From NCBI GenBank assembly GCA_021831685.1, contig JAKBMG010000188.1, positions 1 through 62,675 of the forward strand: DNA of 62,675 bases. The letters run 5' to 3'. The notes under the pieces were generated by a model. That model was not told the origin of the DNA. It searched no databases and was given only the letters and a program-made list of their open reading frames with translations. This DNA comes from Bacteroidota bacterium. GTDB taxonomy: Bacteria; Bacteroidota; Ignavibacteria; Ignavibacteriales; Ignavibacteriaceae. Within the stretch, counting starts at the first letter, position 1; each line of letters begins with the position of its first letter. The translations under genes were made by a program, and so were the position numbers. Positions 34,900 to 42,536 of the stretch are shown in pieces.

Positions 34900-37800
34900 T
34901 TAACGAAAGATATTTGATAAATAAAAAAATTGGCAAAGGGCGCAGTCAGGTTTTTCTTTGTCAGGATATTGAATTTCCCGAAATAAAAAAAGTAATAAAA
35001 CTTTTACCGGTAAATGCCGACCCTGAAGAGATCAAAATTTTTAGGAACGAATTTTTTATTCTCATGAAGCTAAATCATCCAAACATTATTAAAGCCAGCG
35101 ACTTTGGAACGGTTTTGAAAACAGATGGCGAACAAGAAATTTCAAGTGGCTCAAAATATCTTATTATGGATTATTTTCAAGGTGAAGAGTTAATCCGTTA
35201 TAATAATATTTCCGATGAACCGGCACTTCGTGAAATTATCAAGCAAATCTGTTCCGTGCTTTATTATCTTCATCAATCAAATTATGTCTATTATGATTTA
35301 AAGCCAGAAAACATATTAGTAAACGAATCTAACGGAAAACCAATTATTAAACTTATCGACCTCGGCTTTGCGCAGCATATTTTGGAGAGCCGTGAAGATA
35401 TTATAAGAGGCACCCCCGAATATATTGCGCCGGAGATCATAAAAAACGAAAAACATAATCATCGTGCTGATTTATATTCTTTGGGAATAATGCTCTACAA
35501 AATTGTTTATGGTAAATTTCCATTTAAAACCAGTAACGAACTTGAAATTTATAAATCTCATCTTGAAATGGAATATGAATTTCCTCAATCAAAATATTCT
35601 GGAGAATTGATTGCTGCAATAAAAAAATTATTAATTAAGAATCCTGATGAACGGTTTCAAAATTCTCTTCAATTATTGAGTGTGCTTAATATTAGCATAG
35701 ATGAGGACCTTAATAAAGATTGGATACCGGCAAAAGTTTTTTCGAATAGAAAAGACGTATTGACAATAATAAAAACATATTTTGCCGACGAAACAAGCGG
35801 AGAGGTTTTTACAATTAAGAGTTTTGAAGGCGCCGGTAAAACTGCTCTTCTTGACGAAATATATTTTCAGAATGAAAATGTAATCCTGATAAAAAATTAT
35901 AAATCTAAATCCGGAATTGATTTTGTTAAATTGATTTTAAAGGAGATAGTCTTCAACGAATTTGTTTTCAACAAACTTTCCAGCGAAATACTCGTCAGAA
36001 TATACGGTATATTTTTATCACCGCCACAGGATATTTATGGTGAACTCAAAGCAATCTTCACCGCTGTTTCAATACACAATAATTTTATACTTCTCTTTGA
36101 TGATTTTAATTCTTATGATGAGTTTACCATTGAAGTATTCAAAAACATAATCCCTATTTTGCAGGTCAATAGAATAAGAATAATACTTACAGAAACCTCT
36201 AATACAAATTATTTATCAAGCTTTATTTTTAATCTTCGCGAATTAAATTTGAATCCTTTTACAGATGTTCATCTTGATGAATATTTAAATAAGAGCTTTT
36301 ATCCGGGCTTCCCGATAGGTGAGTTAAAGAAATTGATTCTGCTTCATGCTGATCTTCTCCCCGGAAGCATCGAAAGTTTTTTGAGGGATATAATCCTTTT
36401 AAAAATAATTCAGTTCACTCCGGATGGAGTTGCGATAAAAACAAAGGCCGATGAAATATCTGTATTGAAAAGTTCCCAGGAAGAAATTTATAACTTTCGT
36501 TTTCAAATGCTGTCTAAATCAGAGGAAGAAATTGTAAAGCTTATTTCAGCATTTGAAATTACTGTAGATGAGCCAATCATTTCAGAACTTGTTAAAATAC
36601 CCCCTATTCAAATACCTACACTTATTTCAAGTCTTCAGAATAAAAATATTATTCAACAGTATAGTAGAAACTCTGGAATAATTTTTACATCCGAAGGGTT
36701 AAAGAAATTTGTATATTCAAAAATTGATGATAAGAAAAACTATCACAAGCTAATTGCTAAAGAATTATATGAAAAGTTTCCTTCATTTAATCGCACTGAA
36801 AATGCCAGACATTATGAGTTAGCCGGAGATTATAAGAAAAGCTATGAGATATATAAAGAAGAATTAAGCTCTGCCGAAAAACTTTCCGCTTACTCTTTTC
36901 AAAAAAATATTCTTTTGCATCTACTTGAACTGAAGCTTGAAGATTCTGACTTAACGGAAATAAATCTTCAGCTTTGTAAAGTTTTATATAAACTGGGCGA
37001 GCATAAGCAATCGCTGCAAATTATCGAGGAGCTTCTAAGTAAAAGTCTAGATGAGAAATTTAAGCAGGAATTATTAATTCTTAAAGGTAGCAGTTTAATA
37101 GAAAATGGTGAAAACGAAGAAGGTAAAATTCTTCTTGAGTCGCTGATTGGTGAAGTTAAAGATGAGACCAGAAAGCAGTCTTTATTAGTTGAAATTGCAA
37201 GCGCAGAATTTGAAATGAACAGATTTGAATCGGTTTCTCAATTATGTAAAGAGGTTATTTCTAACCCGAGTACAGAAAATGAGGATATGGGAAAATGTTA
37301 TAATATTTTGGGTCTTGTTGGCCTCTTTAGACCCGAGAATTTAAATGATTCCCTTGCAAGTCTACAGCAAGCAAAAAAAATATATCAGCAATTAAATTTG
37401 CAGGGTAGAGTTGCTAAAATGGAACAGAATCTTGGGATTATTTATAATATGAACGGTGATTATAAAAATGCTGAGATATGCTGGAATAATTCCCTTAATA
37501 TAAATGTTTCAATCGGAAATTTGGAGCAAGAAGGTAAGCTTCTTATGAACTTAGGGATTTATAATTATCAACAATTTCATTTAAAAGAAGCGATTGAATA
37601 CTATAAAAGGGCCGCAACAATTTTTTTGAGTATGGGGAATAAATATGGTGAATGCTCTATACTTATAAACCTAGGAGAAATTTATGTGACGGTTTGCGAA
37701 TTTCAAAATGCTTATGACTCGTTAACGAATGCTATAAACTTTTTAAATCAATTAAATTATTCATATTTAGAATATGAAAGGTTATTTATTATAGCAAAAT

Positions 37801-38459
37801 TGTTTTTTGAAATAGGAGATTATGATCAATTTTCTAATATAGTTAAAGAATTTAATGAACATTATCAGATTAAAAACATAGTAGATAAAAATAAAATTCA
37901 ATTAGAATATGTACTCCAGTTGGAAAAAACAAAAGATGATTTTTCAATAATTGATATAAATATACTTCATTCCTTGCAGATAGCATTTTTAGAACAAAAA
38001 GATAATCTACATTATTTTTCAACAACAATTTTAATTGTTAAAAACTTAATTACTTTAAACAAAATTGAAGAAGCAATAGCAATTTTATCTTCTGAGGAGG
38101 TAAATGAATTATGCAAAGATAATGCTCTCTTTCTTGCCGAACGAGAATATATGCTTGGTAAAATTTCTGAGAAGGATCAGCAGTCGCAGTTAAAAACTTC
38201 AATTGAATATTATATTTCTGCATTTGAAGCAATTAAGGAATTCAATGTAACAGAGTTGACCTGGAAAATTATGTTTGAACTCGGAAATTCCTTTTTCCAA
38301 AGAGGCAATTTTGGCAAAGCAAAAGAGCATTTGTATTATGCAAAGGAGATCATTTTTTATTTTGGTGATAATATTAAAAATTCTCGCCTGCGCGATGCTT
38401 ATTTTAATAAACCGGAACGCAAAGATGCCTTGCAAAAAATTGAAAAGCTGGGAAGTTGA
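34896..38459 (+). CDS. Ser/Thr protein kinase fused to a P-loop ATPase and TPR array
   Basis: An 1187-residue cytoplasmic signalling protein. Kinase domain (residues 1-275): Gly loop IGKGRSQVF, Lys35, catalytic loop VYYDLKPENIL with Asp134 (the HRD motif reads YYD), DLG, and GTPEYIAPE. A P-loop NTPase follows: Walker A EGAGKT (312-316) and Walker B LLFDD (402-403), as in the STAND/AAA-type ATPases of PknK-like proteins. From about 620 to the end there are helical TPR repeats, for example EAIEYYKRAATIFLSMGNKYGECSILINLGEIY. It overlaps the permease gene (ATGA) and the sigma-54 activator gene (TTGA), so all are one operon. It probably senses a state linked to the transporter and passes it to the activator. 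Confidence 0.9.
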   Translation: MINERYLINKKIGKGRSQVFLCQDIEFPEIKKVIKLLPVNADPEEIKIFRNEFFILMKLNHPNIIKASDFGTVLKTDGEQEISSGSKYLIMDYFQGEELIRYNNISDEPALREIIKQICSVLYYLHQSNYVYYDLKPENILVNESNGKPIIKLIDLGFAQHILESREDIIRGTPEYIAPEIIKNEKHNHRADLYSLGIMLYKIVYGKFPFKTSNELEIYKSHLEMEYEFPQSKYSGELIAAIKKLLIKNPDERFQNSLQLLSVLNISIDEDLNKDWIPAKVFSNRKDVLTIIKTYFADETSGEVFTIKSFEGAGKTALLDEIYFQNENVILIKNYKSKSGIDFVKLILKEIVFNEFVFNKLSSEILVRIYGIFLSPPQDIYGELKAIFTAVSIHNNFILLFDDFNSYDEFTIEVFKNIIPILQVNRIRIILTETSNTNYLSSFIFNLRELNLNPFTDVHLDEYLNKSFYPGFPIGELKKLILLHADLLPGSIESFLRDIILLKIIQFTPDGVAIKTKADEISVLKSSQEEIYNFRFQMLSKSEEEIVKLISAFEITVDEPIISELVKIPPIQIPTLISSLQNKNIIQQYSRNSGIIFTSEGLKKFVYSKIDDKKNYHKLIAKELYEKFPSFNRTENARHYELAGDYKKSYEIYKEELSSAEKLSAYSFQKNILLHLLELKLEDSDLTEINLQLCKVLYKLGEHKQSLQIIEELLSKSLDEKFKQELLILKGSSLIENGENEEGKILLESLIGEVKDETRKQSLLVEIASAEFEMNRFESVSQLCKEVISNPSTENEDMGKCYNILGLVGLFRPENLNDSLASLQQAKKIYQQLNLQGRVAKMEQNLGIIYNMNGDYKNAEICWNNSLNINVSIGNLEQEGKLLMNLGIYNYQQFHLKEAIEYYKRAATIFLSMGNKYGECSILINLGEIYVTVCEFQNAYDSLTNAINFLNQLNYSYLEYERLFIIAKLFFEIGDYDQFSNIVKEFNEHYQIKNIVDKNKIQLEYVLQLEKTKDDFSIIDINILHSLQIAFLEQKDNLHYFSTTILIVKNLITLNKIEEAIAILSSEEVNELCKDNALFLAEREYMLGKISEKDQQSQLKTSIEYYISAFEAIKEFNVTELTWKIMFELGNSFFQRGNFGKAKEHLYYAKEIIFYFGDNIKNSRLRDAYFNKPERKDALQKIEKLGS

Positions 38460-39838
38460 CTTTGACAGCAAACAAAAAAATTACTATAAAAATCTTTTCT
38501 GATATCAAAGATGTTTCTTCAATTAATTCTTCAGTAAGTCAGCTTGAATTAAAAGACTCTAATATTATTTCAATTTGCCCGAAGGTTTTTGAAGTCAAAC
38601 CAAATGAAATTATAATTATTCAAATCGACGATATCGGATCAAAATATTTGAACAAAGTTCTTGAAGAAAAAGATAACCTTAAGAACAAAATCATTTTTGT
38701 AACACAAAACGACAGTGCACTCCTTGTTAGTTCTTTAGTTAAGCTTGGTTTCGCTGATATTTTTGTCTTTCCTTACGAGCTCTATAAATTCATTGCATAT
38801 CTAAATGAAATAATTACTGATCGTGCTTACATGACCCAGGAGACCGCTGGTTTTTTAAGCAATGATTTTGAGAATTTTGAAACTTTAATCGGGAATTCTC
38901 CGGAGTTCTTAAAAATAATTGAACTAGCAAAAAAGGTTGCTCAGAAAAGTAACGTTAATATCATGATCCTCGGTGAAACCGGAACCGGCAAAGGTCACAT
39001 TGCAAAGGCAATTCATAAATTTGGAGAAAACAGTTCATCTCCTTTTGTCGATATAGTTTGTACTGCAATTCCTGAAAGCTTATTAGAATCTGAACTCTTT
39101 GGTTACGAACCGGGTGCTTTTACAAACGCTCAAAATAGAAAACTTGGTTTGTTTGAAATTGCGGGAAACGGTACGTTATTCCTTGATGAGATCGGAGATT
39201 TATCATTAAATATTCAAACAAAGCTCTTAAGGACAATCGAAAAGAAAGTTATAAGAAGACTCGGAGGTGTTGATGATATACAGATTAATTCACGTGTTAT
39301 TTCAGCTACGAATAAAAATTTAGTAGAGTTAATTAAAAATAATTTTTTCCGTAGAGATTTATATCATCGTCTAAATGTAATTTCTCTGGAACTTCCTCCG
39401 CTTCGTAATCGTCCTGAAGATATTTTTTTACTTGCTGATCACTTTATCTCTGAATTTAATTCACAGTTCAACAAAAACATAAAAGCCATAGAAAGATCAG
39501 CGCGGGAATTTATTTCGCATTACCCATGGCCAGGAAATATTCGTGAGCTTAGAAATGCGATTGAAAGGGCAGTCCTGTTGGGCGAAGGTAGTACAATTAA
39601 ACTAAAAGATTTCTCCAACTTGCTATTTGTCGATTTGGTAAAATCAGGTGTACCCAAAGAAGAAATTAATATGCTGCCGCAGTTTATACGGCTTGACTTG
39701 AATTATATGAATACAGGACTTAGAAAAATCTCCATAATTTATGCTAAGGAAGTTCTATCGAAAACGAACGGCAATAAATCACAGGCTGCAAAAATTCTTG
39801 GAATTTCCCGTCCAAGATTGGATGCGCTTTTATCTTAG
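38456..39838 (+). CDS. Sigma-54-dependent transcriptional activator (NtrC-like) with degenerate receiver
   Basis: A 460-residue enhancer-binding protein. Residues 1-125 have a receiver-like pattern (KNKIIFVTQNDSALLVSSLVKLGFADIFVFPYELYKFIAYL) but without the conserved Lys, and no clear phospho-accepting Asp is apparent. The AAA+ domain (about 140-380) has Walker A GETGTGKG (173), the sigma-54 loop as GAFTNA (220-225, canonical GAFTGA), FLDEIGDLSL and RRDLYHRLNVISLELPPLRNR. A Fis-type helix-turn-helix ends the protein (KSQAAKILGISRPRLDALL). The start is TTG at 38456 overlapping the kinase stop, or TTG 38462. It probably controls the downstream genes that have sigma-54-type promoters. Confidence 0.92.
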   Translation: MTLTANKKITIKIFSDIKDVSSINSSVSQLELKDSNIISICPKVFEVKPNEIIIIQIDDIGSKYLNKVLEEKDNLKNKIIFVTQNDSALLVSSLVKLGFADIFVFPYELYKFIAYLNEIITDRAYMTQETAGFLSNDFENFETLIGNSPEFLKIIELAKKVAQKSNVNIMILGETGTGKGHIAKAIHKFGENSSSPFVDIVCTAIPESLLESELFGYEPGAFTNAQNRKLGLFEIAGNGTLFLDEIGDLSLNIQTKLLRTIEKKVIRRLGGVDDIQINSRVISATNKNLVELIKNNFFRRDLYHRLNVISLELPPLRNRPEDIFLLADHFISEFNSQFNKNIKAIERSAREFISHYPWPGNIRELRNAIERAVLLGEGSTIKLKDFSNLLFVDLVKSGVPKEEINMLPQFIRLDLNYMNTGLRKISIIYAKEVLSKTNGNKSQAAKILGISRPRLDALLS

Positions 39839-39880
39839 AAATGCACTGAGTGAATTATTTCAGTCGTTGTAAACTATGTC

Positions 39881-39989
39881 AGGGCAACTCTAAAATCAAT
39901 ATTTTTTGATAGTGCAGTTTGATAAAACATTCCAAATAACTATCCAAGGATCAAATTAGTATGCCATTTTAGTTATTAGAAGTGCCTTT
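39881..39989. repeat. Dispersed inverted-repeat element, AGGGCACTTCTAA type (diverged copy)
   Basis: AGGGCAACTCTAAAAT (39881-39896) and TTATTAGAAGTGCCTTT (39973-39989) form imperfect terminal inverted repeats. The same ends occur as a perfect 18-bp pair at 61857-61955, so these are two copies of one element. The remaining part of the 39839-40225 gap contains only the promoter motif at 40166. Confidence 0.55.
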
Positions 39990-40165
39990 AATAATGTTAA
40001 AATATTCCGATTTTATTTGGATATAAATGGCGTATCAAAAAAACAAATGGTCAAAATTTCTTCTATAAAGGTATTTTTTACCATAAATTTCTGTAAATCT
40101 AACCTGATCATCCTTGTTAGGATAAAAAAATGATTTGATTTTTGTTCAATTTCCCATTTCTCTAG

Positions 40166-40181
40166 TGGCATATAAATTGAG
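40166..40181 (+). promoter_or_regulatory. Sigma-54-type -24/-12 promoter motif
   Basis: TGGCAT-ATAAA-TTGAG fits the sigma-54 pattern TGGCAC-N5-TTGC with correct spacing (12 bp from the second base of TGG to the G of TTG); the -12 C is replaced by A. It lies 44 bp upstream of the GTG start of the lipoprotein gene. A near-identical motif precedes the repeat-protein gene, and the adjacent upstream gene is a sigma-54 activator. Confidence 0.6.
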
Positions 40182-40225
40182 TCGTTGAAGCCACAAAAAT
40201 ATTTGAAATTTTATAGGAGTTGAAG

Positions 40226-40780
40226 GTGAAAAAAATTCTACTTGCTTTATTTGCGCTTAGTTTATTTTATTTTGGCTGCTCGGACTCGGGAACAAATGTT
40301 AATCCTATTTCTTCTAGCACAAGTTCAAAAACTGCTATAAGGCTGCCCTCTAATATTTCGGAATCAATTCAATCAAACTATTTCGTAAGTAAGGTAATTG
40401 TTGGTGATAACGGCGGATCCATTGAACTCCATAATGGGTATTTAGGTAAAAATGGTAAAGTGACAATTGATGCAGAACTTAGTGTCCCTTCTGGCGCATA
40501 TAGCGGAAGTAAAAACATAACTATGCAAGTTGGTAATGATGCCGGCATCGATTTTTCACCATCAATGGTTTTTAATTTTCCGTTAACTCTCACACTTAAA
40601 TTTACCGGCGTGGATTTAAAAGGAGTTGACCCCAATAGTCTTAATTTTTATTATTTTGCTCCTGACGGTTCTACACAATTAGTTCAGAGTGATTCAATTA
40701 TTGTCGATGTACAAAGCGGCACACTTGAAGTAATAAATGCTAAACTTCCACATTTTTCAAGGTATACTTGGGCAAAGTAA
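40226..40780 (+). CDS. Small lipoprotein of unknown function
   Basis: A 184-residue protein read from GTG 40226, which has AGGAG at 40214-40218; a TTG at 40220 is open but too close to that site. The signal MKKILLALFALSLFYFGC gives a lipobox Cys at about 18. The mature part is beta-rich, with GGSIELHNGYLGKNGKVTIDAELSVPSGAYSG and LTLKFTGVDLKGVDPNSLNFYYFAPDGSTQLV, similar to the ZU5-like or 'IPT-like' domains of surface lipoproteins, and ends ARLPHFSRYTWAK-like (KLPHFSRYTWAK). It is the first gene after the sigma-54 activator and has a sigma-54-type promoter motif. Confidence 0.75.
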   Translation: MKKILLALFALSLFYFGCSDSGTNVNPISSSTSSKTAIRLPSNISESIQSNYFVSKVIVGDNGGSIELHNGYLGKNGKVTIDAELSVPSGAYSGSKNITMQVGNDAGIDFSPSMVFNFPLTLTLKFTGVDLKGVDPNSLNFYYFAPDGSTQLVQSDSIIVDVQSGTLEVINAKLPHFSRYTWAK

Positions 40781-40846
40781 GATCTTAGAGACAGGAACAA
40801 AAAAAATCTGTATTACAATAAAATAAACGATTTGAGTAAATATTAA

Positions 40847-40960
40847 TAACTGATGTTAAATAGTCCTTGGAAAAATGGAGTAGCGGGGTACTGGAATTGA
40901 TCGATATTTCCCAGTATTCCATGATTCTGAAGAGTTGTTTCTACGTAAAGTGAGTTACTA
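40847..40960. repeat. Dispersed repeat with TAACTGATGTTA end (copy 3, inverted)
   Basis: TAACTGATGTTA (40847-40858) is the reverse complement of the end found at 28724-28740, and the far end (TACGTAAAGTGAGTTACTAA) resembles the same end in direct orientation. Between them lie ATGGAGTAGCGGGGTACTGGAATT and a partly complementary TTTCCCAGTATTCC. The rest of the 40781-41237 gap is AT-rich and shows only the promoter motif at 41173. Confidence 0.5.
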
Positions 40961-41172
40961 AGAACAATAATTGAAGTAACAAAAGGAGTGTAGATTTATA
41001 GAACAAAAATATATTTAAAAATCCAAAGTCTTATGTTATTCCTTAATTATACTACTAAATAGTTGTAAAGAAATTTTACAATCATACCTATTTTACCTGT
41101 TCATATAGGTAATTCTTACCGTTTTTTATTTCTTATCACTCGAATATTTCAAAATCTCCCAAATTTTAAGTG

Positions 41173-41188
41173 TGGCATAATGGTTGAA
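41173..41188 (+). promoter_or_regulatory. Sigma-54-type -24/-12 promoter motif
   Basis: TGGCAT-AATGG-TTGAA has the sigma-54 spacing and the same TGGCAT and TTGA elements as the motif at 40166. It lies 49 bp upstream of the ATG of the repeat-protein gene. Confidence 0.6.
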
Positions 41189-41237
41189 CCATTAGGAATG
41201 CTTAAAAACTATTTTCAAAAAAATATTTGAGGGAATT

Positions 41238-41825
41238 ATGTCACGAACTATTTTCACTTTGTTGCTATTGGGTGCTTTTGTGTTCTCTGCACAAGCTAGC
41301 AGCCCGATCAAAAAAAACAATGTTGAACAGGCTGTGCGCTTTCAAGTTATTCAAAATACACGTACTGCTCAATTCGATAATTCAACACGCACAAGAACTG
41401 TTGCTTATGATGTTCGCACTAGAACCTTTGTTGATAATTCTTCAGCACAATTAGAGAATCTTGGAAGTGTATACGGATATTCTAAGTCAAACACTCAATT
41501 GGATAATTTAGGAAGTGTATACGGATATTCCAAGTCGAACACTCAATTGGATAATTTAGGAAGTGTATACGGATATTCCAAGTCAAACACCCAATTGGAT
41601 AATTTAGGAAGTGTATATGGATATTCCAAGTCAAACACCCAATTGGATAATTTAGGAAGTGTATATGGATATTCCAAGTCGAACACTCAATTGGATAATT
41701 TAGGAAGTGTATATGGATATTCCAAGTCGAACACTCAATTGGATAATTTAGGAAGTGTATACGGATATTCCAAGTCAAACACTCAATTGGATAATTTAGG
41801 CAGCGTTTATGGCTATTCAAAATAG
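41238..41825 (+). CDS. Secreted protein with eight 16-residue tandem repeats
   Basis: A 195-residue protein. Residues 1-22 are a signal peptide (MSRTIFTLLLLGAFVFSAQAS); residues 23-71 are a Thr/Arg/Asn-rich lead-in (TRTAQFDNSTRTRTVAYDVRTRTF). Residues 72-195 are the 12-residue unit LENLGSVYGYSK followed by seven identical copies of SNTQLDNLGSVYGYSK. Each unit has one lysine, at its end. The ATG at 41238 has GGGA 8-12 nt upstream and a sigma-54-type promoter motif. A strong terminator follows. No family recognised. Alternatives: surface adhesin or structural repeat, or a multicopy peptide precursor. Confidence 0.85.
   Translation: MSRTIFTLLLLGAFVFSAQASSPIKKNNVEQAVRFQVIQNTRTAQFDNSTRTRTVAYDVRTRTFVDNSSAQLENLGSVYGYSKSNTQLDNLGSVYGYSKSNTQLDNLGSVYGYSKSNTQLDNLGSVYGYSKSNTQLDNLGSVYGYSKSNTQLDNLGSVYGYSKSNTQLDNLGSVYGYSKSNTQLDNLGSVYGYSK
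41451..41822 (+). repeat. 48-bp tandem repeat inside the secreted repeat protein
   Basis: Eight units at 48-bp spacing; the first is partial (36 bp of coding for 12 residues). The internal units differ only at a few synonymous positions (for example TATACGG/TATATGG and AAGTCA/AAGTCG). The last unit has diverged (AGCGTTTATGGCTATTCAAAA) while still coding for the same residues. This fits recent expansion or gene conversion of the inner units. Confidence 0.95.
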
Positions 41826-41880
41826 AGTTTTTTATTTCATAGTTTATAATAAACTGTTTTTGTAATAATTTGTAATTCAT

Positions 41881-41911
41881 AGCCTACAATTAATAGTTGT
41901 AGGCTTTTTTT
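41881..41911 (+). terminator. Rho-independent terminator after the repeat protein
   Basis: AGCCTACAA ... TTGTAGGCT is a 9-bp perfect stem with a 7-nt loop followed by seven T, 56 bp after the stop codon. It isolates the repeat-protein gene as a single transcription unit. Confidence 0.85.
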
Positions 41912-41947
41912 ACATATTTAAGAGAAATATAATTAGCCGAAAGTGTT

Positions 41948-42427
41948 TTGAAGCCTCGGATAAAATATTTCAATTATAAGCCGGCTGAAAAGATTATTAT
42001 TGTTTACTTGCTGACTAATAATGGGTTCACTTCTTATTTGGCTTTGCAATATGGGTACGAAAAATTGATCTTCCGGATTAGCACAGAATCTTCTGAATTT
42101 TATGAAAGCTTTATCGGCAAGTTTTGTAGACATAGAATGAATTTTTTAGAATTAACTTTTTATTCCAATAGGAAACACTCCATTTCTGCAAAAGGGAAAT
42201 TTCAATTCAAAACTATAAACGATGATATTTTGTTAAGGAACAACCGTGATATAATTCGAATTGAAAGAAATTTTCACCTAGTGCATTTTGACAATGTTGG
42301 AATCGGTGAACAATTTTTGAATTATTTCGGTATTTTAATGTTTTTTAAAAATATATTCACCAATTTAAATCAAGATAAAATGTGGACGGACTCGGATAGT
42401 CAGATAAATCTTGTGTTCAGATATTGA
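41948..42427 (+). CDS. Doubtful 159-aa hypothetical protein
   Basis: An open frame of 159 residues from TTG 41948 in the stretch between the terminator at 41911 and the TPR protein. It is rich in Phe, Ile, Asn and Lys (KPRIKYFNYKPAEKIIIVYLLTNNGF ... LVFRY) and matches nothing I recognise. There is no ribosome-binding site, and the neighbouring frames are also open in part. A TATAAT-like sequence lies about 15 bp before it. It may be a real lineage-specific gene, a decayed gene or chance; I give it low weight. Confidence 0.3.
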   Translation: MKPRIKYFNYKPAEKIIIVYLLTNNGFTSYLALQYGYEKLIFRISTESSEFYESFIGKFCRHRMNFLELTFYSNRKHSISAKGKFQFKTINDDILLRNNRDIIRIERNFHLVHFDNVGIGEQFLNYFGILMFFKNIFTNLNQDKMWTDSDSQINLVFRY

Positions 42428-42536
42428 TTTAACCTCGAATCGACTTATTCGGCAGGATATTCAAAAGCCTGGTACGATAAAGAGAATTCATGGAAAAGGT
42501 TCTTATCGTTTAAGTCTTTACGGAATTATTTTAGCA

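Noticed and set aside
39945-39970. Minus-strand TGGCATACTAATTTGA as a sigma-54 motif
   Set aside because: Spacing is one base too long, and it points back into the activator gene from inside a repeat element.
41451-41822. CRISPR-like array
   Set aside because: The 48-bp units are contiguous, without spacers, in frame and coding.
41482-41880. 132-residue open frame antisense to the repeat protein
   Set aside because: It exists only because the 48-bp repeat has no stop in that frame; it is the complement of the repeats and has no start signals of its own.
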